In this document: piece by piece, positions 56,588 to 64,000 of the stretch
How positions within the stretch are numbered: the stretch's first letter is position 1
How the letters are laid out: every line of letters starts with the position of its first letter
DNA from: Rhodosorus marinus
Lineage: Eukaryota > Rhodophyta > Stylonematophyceae > Stylonematales > Stylonemataceae
NCBI GenBank assembly: GCA_029953675.1
Contig: JAMWBK010000010.1
Location: 310,001 to 374,000, forward strand
Direction: 5' to 3'
DNA length: 64,000 nucleotides
Position numbers and translations under genes: made by a program
The notes under the pieces: model-generated
Databases searched by the model: none
Seen by the model: only the letters and a program-made list of their open reading frames with translations
Told to the model about the DNA's origin: nothing

Positions 56588-58610
56588 ACGTTAGTCTGGG
56601 GTAAGCTTACAGTTACGTTGGTCTGGGGTGGTAGTCTGGGGTTAGGGGTTTTGGACGGCTTTGTTTGTGGAAAACGACGGAAAAAGCTGATAAAAAGCTA
56701 CAAGTATGATTGTGAAGGAGGTACGCGGGCCCTACCCCGAGCCTCTTGTGATCGCGGGCCCACACACCTCGGGTACCCGCGAAATGGAGAGGGCGAAAGA
56801 GCTGCTACAAGAGCAGCAGCAGCAGCAGCAGCAACAGCACCAGCATAGGGGAGCAGAACAGGAGGCAGAGAGGAATGCAGAGCAGGCCACAGCAGACCCA
56901 GCTGTCGCCTTTCTCCACCAGCTGCAGAGCTACGACCACTGCTATACCGCCCTGGGAATCGGCCAGTCGGACATCGCCGACTTCTACCAGGCCGCCTTCA
57001 ACCTCTATTCCCGCATCAAATGCTCAAAAGAACTTCAATCAGTGACAGGACGTCTGAATGAGCTCGCCAAAAAACCGCATATGTGGCAAGACGGACGAGC
57101 CACTACGACCCCGCCTCAACCCCCGCAGCAGCACCCGCGGACGGCGGCGGTCAATCAACATGCGGCAGAACCCATCATCAATCAACTTACGGAGGGGACA
57201 GGTGTCCTTGCCTCACTGGACTATGCCACGGCCTTCCCTGTTGCCGGTACCAGCAGCACACGGCCAACGTACGCTCAGAGGACTGCCCAAAGTACTCCAG
57301 CTCGAGAATCAGAGGCAACTCCGACCAGCCGGGCGCCCGGGCCCACAGAGCCAGCAGGCAGCGCTCCGACAGTTGCACGCCACTGTGGGAGGGTCCTCCT
57401 GGGGACCCGAGACCAAGCCGGTACTGGCGACCCTGAGGAATGTAAGACCGCCACGGATGGACGAGGTAGCCCCATCGGATTTCACCACTGTCCTTTGCAG
57501 AGCCTTGGGGATTCCGAGCTCTTATGTGGCGCACGTGGACTTCATCGCTTCCCATGCGTGCTTACTCTGCCATCCGGACGCGATTCCGATTCTACAAAGC
57601 GCCATCTCTCGGGGCGTTTTCAGGACGGGCATCTTCGGTTCGTTCACCCAGAGACACCCCGATCGGCAAGTGACTCTCTACACGGGCCAGGCACTGGATA
57701 CAGACAACCTGTTGGGCTATAATGAACGTCAGCTCATTGCCCCAGCGAATATCGGGGCTCAGACCCTGAAACGGGCGATTGAACAGACTATCCGGATCCG
57801 CGCGAGACTTCGCAGAAGGCAACTCTCGTTCAACACACTCGCAGCGATACACGAGTACCTGGAGAGCAGACTCGGAGCCCTACAAGCCACACAACGTACT
57901 CCAACGGTACCCGGGGAGAGCCCGCAACCCCCAGCGCCTGCAGCCGCCACGAACGCAGACCCTGAAGCCTCGTCCGTTCCAGGGGATGTACAGGCAGACC
58001 GTGGGAGAGTTGACGCCCCGGTTGAGACCAGTGCGACTTCCCAAGTACCTGAGAACGCAGCACACGAGGACAATCCCCATGCGGAGCTCCTCTGCAACCT
58101 TCCGGAGCCACCTCAACAGAAGCGCTCGCGCGTAGCCGCCGATGGCACCGGACCGGATACTGAGATGACTCCGGCAGCCGTGGAGACTCCACAGGATACC
58201 ACTGGGACACAGGTTGCCCTTGACGGCAACCATGACGCGATGGACACGCAGGAGAGCCAGGAAAACCCAGCCCAATAATGCCGAGCAGACGTAGGGGAAT
58301 CAAACGACGCCGCGAAGAGCCTCTATTCTTCTCGGATCGTCAAGACTGGATCAGGCGGAGGAGCGTCTTCGTCGACGACGTCACGGAAGGAGGCAGGCAG
58401 TGGACGCGCCTTACACACTGCCCCGTTCCCACACGGCGATTTGTGCGACGCGCCCAGGTTCACACATGGAGCTGCCTCTTCCGTGCTGCATTAGAGCTCT
58501 CTATGGACAGCACCGCACCAGCAAACGCCAGCCTGCTTCTTGTCGGACTTCCAGGCCTTGTCCTTGGACACTCTGCACTTGATGTTGGCATTCAGGCATT
58601 CAGCCTCAGC
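56588..58610 (+). mobile_element. RLE retrotransposon, copy 3 (5' part only)
   Basis: Starts directly after copy 2's tail with short GGTTACGTTGGTCTGGGG-type repeats, then ORF1 and the first part of ORF2. It breaks off at about 58597-58605, within GATGTTGGCATTCAG, where copy 2 continues, but here the sequence duplicates GCATTCAG and enters unrelated DNA. A 3'-truncated piece placed head to tail behind a 5'-truncated piece is not the usual non-LTR insertion product. Confidence 0.75.
56706..58278 (+). CDS. Retrotransposon ORF1 (gag-like), frame-shifted
   Basis: The first frame (56706, ATG) begins MIVKEVRGPYPEPLVIAG, has a CAG-encoded Gln tract near residues 36-43, and a helical HQLQSYDHCYTALGIGQSD region. 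At about 57370-57400 coding character passes to the next frame (+1), which reads VAPSDFTTVLCRALGIPSSY and RRQLSFNTLAAIHEYLESR and ends at TAA 58276-58278. A one-base change or a frameshift must explain the switch. No zinc knuckle or RRM is obvious. As ORF1 of a non-LTR element it probably encodes the RNA-binding particle protein; this is by position, not by motif. Confidence 0.6.
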
Positions 58611-58682
58611 CAGTACTATGATCAGATGGGCAGGTTGTCCATCCGCAGAAGTCTGACTAGCAAAGAGCTGGCGCGGGGGTGA
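58278..58682 (+). pseudogene. N-terminal ORF2 fragment, coupled to ORF1 by TAATG
   Basis: The ATG (58278-58280) overlaps the ORF1 stop TAA by one base (TAATG), a stop-restart arrangement known from other non-LTR elements. The frame starts MPSRRRGIKRRREEP (basic, probably nuclear/nucleic-acid binding) and continues VHTWSCLFRAALELSMDS, which matches the upstream frame of copy 2. The RT and endonuclease parts are absent; foreign sequence ends the frame at 58682. Confidence 0.75.
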
Positions 58683-59135
58683 GCAGGGTCCCTGACGAGT
58701 CGTTCCTAGACGACTGAGAGCGTTCAGTGCCGACCGAGTCAGTCTACTAATCAGACTTAAGACCCCAGCAATTAAAGGATTCGATAGACAGACTGTCCCC
58801 GTCCACTCGAAATCTGCCGTGTGGCCGAAACCGCTGGACTTGGATGTATACAGGGTCTCGAGACGTCCCGAGACGACTGAGAGCGTTCATCACAGACAGA
58901 CCCAATCTAGCTTGAAGACTCAGACTAGACTCCAATAGCTAAAGGAAGCGATGGACAGGCTGCCCTCTTCCACGGATCCTGACAGAAATCCCAACAGAAA
59001 TCTGCTGTGCTGACGAAACCGTTGAGCCTCGGGTGTATACGGGGAATCTGACGAGTCGTCCCTAGACAACTGAGAGCGTTCAGTACGGAAAGTTTCAATC
59101 TAGTTTGAAGAAGACTCAGAGTAGACTCCAGTAAT
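58680..59135 (+). repeat. About 2.5 tandem units of a ~160-190-bp dispersed repeat
   Basis: The phrase GACGACTGAGAGCGTTCA (or close) occurs at about 58711, 58873 and 59066. Each is followed 30-40 nt later by (T)TGAAGA-AGACTCAGA-TAGACTCC and then AAAGGA...GACAGRCTG. Spacing is about 163 and 193 bp. One more copy lies at 50140-50222. No coding content; it may be a satellite or a non-autonomous element. Confidence 0.8.
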
Positions 59136-59444
59136 GATAAGCCCGCTCTCTTCGCTTTAGCTCAGTCTCCTCCTCTCTGGGTTGGCGGTCTTCAAGTAAA
59201 TTACTCGAATGAAAAGCGTTGGTTGAACAGGCTGTTTGGGATGTAAAATCTGGAGGGGAGATAACTTTATTGGGTTAGGGTAGGGCATCAAGCAGATGAG
59301 CACAGTGGAAGGCGAGCTAGTTCGCTATAGAGAGGCGAATTCTTATAGTCTCTAGGTTTTGTATTTTTACAAGAACGAATCGAGCTGAGCAGGTTTTTTT
59401 GGAGGAGTTGGATCTCGAGGTTATGTTTCTGAGATTGCACAGTT
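59136..59444. other. Promoter/5' UTR region of the TBC gene
   Basis: A little over 300 bp between the repeat array and the TBC start codon. No gene or clear motif seen. Confidence 0.5.
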
Positions 59445-61458
59445 ATGAACGCGGTTGATGAAGAGTACAGTCCGCCGGATGATGATGCCAGGTATGTGGA
59501 GACTGTGAACAGAGCTTTACGGGATGGAGACTCTAGTGGTAGGCATCTGAGAGAAACCTTAGCTCGGGATGAGCTCACTGGGCTTGCGAGAGTGCCCAAC
59601 AGCATTCGGGGCGCGATCTGGAACTTTTTGTTGTTGTCCACTAAGGGCAATCGGGAATTATTTGGTAGTATCAGCGATGAACAGTTTAGAGAATCGGCAA
59701 ATGAAAGCTTCGGAATCATGGAGGAGGTTATGCGGGATCAGTTAGAGGTAGATGCAAAGCGCACAAGGCCGAGCCTTAAGAGATTTCGAGGTCAAGAGTC
59801 CAAGAACGACTTGGTTCGGATCCTTGCGGCATTCTGTGAGAAGGAGAACCTTCGATACGTTCAAGGAATCAATGAAATCGTAGCGATGTTCATGTTGCTG
59901 CAGGACTTGGGCCACTCCCCGAAGATTGTATGTGAGCTCCTTTCGTCGTTCCTTCACGATTTCGCGTCCTGGGATCTGGAATCGTCAGACGAGAGCGATA
60001 CATCTTCACTCGCGTTTCATAAGCTCAAGTACTGTTTCAGATCGTTCAGGATTTTGCTCCAGTACCACGATTCTGAGCTTTTCAATAGGCTCGAAAGGTA
60101 TGCTTGGTTCCATGGCCCACCGCAATAGAAAGCCTCGTTTCCGAAAATGGAGCCTGATACTCCTCTGTCAAATTTCTGCCTAAAAAGCATGGGGCTCGAA
60201 CCAAATATGTATGCCACGAGCTGGTTTGTTACTCTCTTCGCCAGAAACTTCAGCGTGGAAGCGACGTTCGCGCTCTGGGATAATGTGATCGTGGGAAACG
60301 ACCGCTCCGACTTCTTCTTCTTCGCCACTGCACTTTTAGTGTCCCGACGAGAGCTCCTGATGCAAGTTAATGATGCGCATCTACCAGAAGAGATCCTAAA
60401 TCTTCGAGCAGAGACGAAAGGGGAAGTCTCCGCGCTCTGGGCATGGGGAATGAAGCTGAAACAGAACACCCCAAACTCGTTTGTAGACATGCTTTCGAGT
60501 CCACTGACCATGTGCGGCCTCCAGGATGTTCCCGACAAGGATCCCGTTCGTAAGCAAATCCTCCTGTTGGTCATCGTTTGCTGCGACCCTTTCGTATGTT
60601 TTATGACTGGCTCACCTTCCTTACGATTCGGAACTGGCAGTAATGACTGTCAACGTGGATGATATCTTCGGAGACCCCAACAAGCAGTTCCTCATATGGG
60701 ACTGTCGCACGATGCGGGAGTTTGAAAGCGGTAGAATCGCTCGAGCAGCTCATCTGGAGCTCGATGGCTTAAGGTTCGGGTCCCGAGAAGACGCAGTGAA
60801 GGATCTCGAATCGGTAATCGCAAAAAACGAACCCCTACGAATCAGTGGTACGCATGTATGCCTCGTTGGCTCCGGAATCCCCGCAGAGGACGCGTTCGAT
60901 GTGATTCCCGCGGCCACGTGTCTCACGAAGAATGGATTCAGGTAGGTTTTTGCAGCGTTAGACTACCACGCTGAGGTTTCCAAGACCTTGCTGTTCGCAA
61001 TATTTGAGCCTCTGCTTTCTACCTCGTCATTAGATACATATCATTTCTAAAGGGCGGGTTTCCTGAGGCCCTGACCAAATCGCCTGAGCAGGTTACAGAC
61101 CTAAGCCATGCAAAGCTCGAAGCGGGGATCTCGTTGCGTAAGAGACAGGAGGAAAGGAGCCTATAGTACGCAGGCATTGAAAGGCGCCCTCGTAACAATA
61201 CTTTCATAATGACAAAGGGTTCCTTTGATCTCTTCGATTTTGTTTTCAAAACATAGTGCTCGGGAACGTGGTGTGCCAGACGGTGTGATTGCCCTAGTGA
61301 ATCGGACGGACTCTGAAGTTACTGATATGGTTGATAAAGCCAAGGGAACAATTGAGAGGTTTGGTTCTGAGATACGGAGCGCCCTAGCCAACCAAATAGC
61401 CCAGCGCAACAGGAAGAAGGGGGAAGAAGAGTTGCAAGACGACGAAGAAACAGGTTGA
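59445..61458 (+). CDS. TBC-domain (Rab-GAP) protein with rhodanese domain, TBC1D23-like
   Basis: About 549 residues in five exons: 59445-60097, 60188-60549, 60641-60941, 61034-61165, 61257-61458. The TBC domain runs about residues 40-335: GLARVPNSIRGAIWNFLL, then LEVDAKRTRP (Arg-finger motif IxxDxxR) and LRYVQGINEIVA (Gln-finger YxQG). Both catalytic fingers are kept, so Rab-GTPase activation is plausible. A rhodanese-like domain follows (WDCRTMREFESGRIARAAHL ... ISFLKGGFPEAL, about 345-460), with no obvious active-site Cys. TBC followed by rhodanese is the layout of TBC1D23, a trans-Golgi vesicle-capture adaptor whose animal form lacks the fingers. The last join uses a weaker donor (CTATA|GTACGC) and is the least sure. 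Confidence 0.88.
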
Positions 61459-63527
61459 GGAATGTACCGATAGATACGTCTCCGCACAGACAGAAGCGGG
61501 GATATTGATAGGATGCCTGCAGTTCGCTAGAGGGGCAAAGTCCCTTCGGCGACTCCTCTGGAAGAAGCTCTAGGGCTCTTATTTATTGAGAAGTTTGATA
61601 GCACGCAGCGCGGCCAGCGTCCACGTAGACCCCAACGATTAGTCGGGTGCCTTTCTCAAGGACTCGAGCATAGGACTAAGCACAAAATTCGGTGAAGATC
61701 AGAGTGCCTGGATGAAGCGCAGTACACGAGGCCTAGCAGGATTGGCGATGTAGCAGAATGATTCTGGTAGTAGATCTATGCACGCTATACTTGATTTTGA
61801 GGACGATAGTCCAGAGACGCTCAAGGAAAATGCGGCTGTCCTCTATGCGTTAAGAGCAATTCTAATGGATCACCCTAAACTAAATATTAAAAAGAAACGA
61901 TGAGATACAACGGAGCACTACTGGAGGTCGCGGGGATTTGCCCACAGTCCGTGGTAAAAGGAAGGCGCTAAAAGCTGGACTAACACAATTCCGGGCTCCA
62001 ACTCAGAGATTCCGCGCGGACAGTTTCTAAGATGTTCTCAACAATCTAGACTTTGTCCTGGGCGATTCGAATAGAACATGCAGAGCAAATTAGTGTTACC
62101 CAGAAGAAGTCACTTTCGGACGATGCAGCACAAGCTCAGTAAGCAGAATTGTAAAATGCTCTACAGACTAAAACAATGCCTCTGTCGAAGAATCGTATCT
62201 GAGCTGTTCATGGGTCAGTCGCCTATCTACAGGTAGCCGTACTATACCGTTCAAACGTGTTACTAAGAATCTAACAAAGAGCCGAGAGGCTTCAAGCGCC
62301 TCATAACGGGCTAATGGGTATTTCCTGTCCGCAGGTACCGCTCTATTCGAGGTCGGCGTTCTTGCTGGGGCGCCGTCGACTTCTCGACATGCCTCTACGG
62401 GAGCTTGAGCCCAGGACTAGCCTTCTGTCCATAGTCATAGCGTTGTTAAGTCCTGTCAGGGGTCTGCGACTCCCCGTGGAAACCCCTATCGGAATAAGAG
62501 TTGCTGCGGTTCCGGTATCTGCTGACTACCAAAACGGTCACCAACACATACACTCCCCACACCTCCAGGATGAAATCAAGCGATCACCCACCACACAACA
62601 CGATCCAGGACGTCAAGCCTCATGCGAAAGATTTGAGGGTCACTGCTGATGGTGATACTTTGGTTGGCTCCCAGTCCGCTCCTTGTGGACGTTCAGAAAT
62701 TACTACCAACACGACACGGGGGATGAAGCTCCAGAAACATATTTCATTATATTTTTGAGGGTTTCTATTTTAGGATTCTCGGAATTTAGCCGCTTTTTGG
62801 TGTAAGGACGTTGTTGAGTAGTTTTTTTCGGGAGGGTGTTGCGTTGGGAGGGGACGTGGGGACGAGATGATGACGTACATGAGTGAAGTGTTAGTTTACG
62901 TCCTGCATCGTGATCTTGAAAGAGCAAGGCCTGAGCTTCACCCTGAAGCAATCATCGCGTTTTCGGAGGGACGGTCAATGTTGAAAAGCGTCCGAGAGTG
63001 TAGAAACTCTTTCAACACAGAGGATCCGTCGTGTTGACAGGAGTTTTAGGAATCAAGACTGCGGATTTAGGATAGTTAGTTGGGTGGGCTCACTTCGAGT
63101 TAGTACATTGGACTGTACTTATGAGCATTCAGTAGCAGGCTTTTTGTGTCTCCGTCCAGGTTTCAGCACGTGTACTCCGGATGATTCTAACGGAAAATTA
63201 GCTGAATTTTTTGAATTTTCGTTCGAATGCCCCTACTGACGCAGTCGCAGCTCAGAAGTACAGCAAGGATCGCCTCTAGAGTCCACCGACATCCACAGGA
63301 GCAGCAAATGCTTGTGCCTTGGGTAGGTGGTGGTTCCAGTTGTCATGCTGTGGCGAGGAGCAGGATGCGCTAGTAGTCCAATGAGAGGGTTCGGTACTTC
63401 CTTCTATTGTCCTTCCGAGCTGCTCATGGAAGACGTAGATGATGAGCTGTAAGGTATAATCATAGAACGAGATCTACACGAGCGCTACCAAATGTCATTC
63501 TTCCCCTCCTAATGCGATGAGGTTGAC

Positions 63528-63649
63528 GGAAACGGGTTTTTTCATGCTGTACAGCGGCGTCCATGTACCACTCAGCTAGTAGCTCCGCAAGGAAACGTGG
63601 GGTTTTCATGCTTTACAGAACCGTCCATATGCCACTCAGCTAGTAGCTC
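63528..63649. repeat. Diverged ~60-bp tandem duplication
   Basis: GGAAACG-GGGTTTTTTCATGCT-TACAG...CCGTCCAT-T-CCACTCAGCTAGTAGCTC occurs at 63528-63585 and again at 63591-63649 with several substitutions; the last CACTCAGCTAGTAGCTC is identical. Confidence 0.85.
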
Positions 63650-63908
63650 AGCACCTCGGCTTCTATCGCCAGTGGTAGAAAAGGTCATGGAACAGGCAGG
63701 GGCTCCCGACTCAAACAAAGATACTCGGGTGAAACCCCCTCAATCTTTTAACCGCTAAAAAGAGCTTGGAGGTCAATTTAGTCCTACAGTCCTAAACAAA
63801 GGGAAAAGAAGCCAAACCGCGGCGAGAGGGCGACGCTCTGGTTCCCCCCGCCAAAGGCAATCGTTCACAGTCGCATGGAGCCTTGGCCCTTGACGCCGGT
63901 TCTTTCCT

Positions 63909-63939
63909 ACGCTCCAGTTTAGGGTCTACTGGAGCGTAT
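63909..63939. repeat. Perfect 11-bp stem hairpin
   Basis: TACGCTCCAGT (63909-63919) pairs with ACTGGAGCGTA (63929-63939) around a 9-nt loop, TTAGGGTCT. It is GC-balanced and could fold in RNA. No associated gene is visible. Confidence 0.75.
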
Positions 63940-64000
63940 TCGACGCCGCCCGAAGAGTACAGGGCCGACCGGTTACTGCTGCGTTGCTTGGAGCACATTG

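Larger units (their letters stand above)
61459..64000. other. Gene-poor right end
   Basis: No supported gene in 2.5 kb. Frames at 62314-62649 (+) and 63792-63998 (-, open toward the window edge) are unrecognised; the latter starts at an ATG three bases from the edge and is Arg/Ser-rich. A tandem duplication (63528-63649) and a perfect hairpin (63909-63939) are listed separately. Confidence 0.5.

Noticed and set aside
1-64000. CRISPR arrays, bacterial operons, rRNA or tRNA genes
   Set aside because: No regularly spaced direct repeats with unique spacers, no conserved rRNA blocks and no convincing A/B-box tRNA; the window is eukaryotic nuclear DNA.

Overview
The window is nuclear DNA from a eukaryote. 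Genes lie on both strands without operons and most carry short GT-AG introns (mostly about 58-105 nt). A plastid-type FtsZ, a class-3 lipase that may be plastid-targeted, three mitochondrial-carrier proteins, a kinesin-7, an apyrase, NRDE2, a TBC/rhodanese protein and a bZIP factor together point to a unicellular photosynthetic eukaryote. The simple FtsZ N-terminus, with no obvious signal peptide ahead of the plastid leader, suits a primary plastid. A red alga is my best guess, but this is inference and no rRNA or organelle marker is present.

Layout. 2-11 kb: kinesin-7/CENP-E-like motor (+), NT-C2 coiled-coil protein (+), ten-exon GDA1/CD39 apyrase (-). 13-24 kb: FtsZ (+), a large ankyrin/GH20-like fusion (+), a Bud20/ZNF593 ribosome-biogenesis zinc finger (+), a pyrimidine-nucleotide-type carrier (-). 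25-37 kb: one weak hypothetical gene, a bZIP factor with a striking repetitive N-terminus (+), a class-3 lipase (-), an unassigned small protein (-), a peroxisomal-type carrier (-). 37-41.7 kb is long and AT-rich with no gene I can support. 41.7-50 kb: a carrier (+), a seven-exon NRDE2 (-), a macrodomain protein (-).

50-59 kb is a repeat and mobile-element island. It holds G-rich degenerate repeats, a possible foldback element, and four pieces of one non-LTR retrotransposon family whose ORF2 carries a reverse transcriptase and a restriction-like (PD-X14-D) endonuclease. The pieces are a 5'-truncated dead copy, a solo 3' tail that cuts off a secreted-protein gene, a copy with nearly all of ORF2, and directly after it a 5' piece carrying ORF1 and the ORF2 start joined by a TAATG overlap. 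A family of about 160-190 bp repeats lies on both sides. 59.4-61.5 kb holds a TBC+rhodanese protein (+); the last 2.5 kb shows no supported gene.

Exon coordinates were placed by hand from GT/AG sites, frame continuity and protein-family expectations. They are predictions, not transcript-supported.
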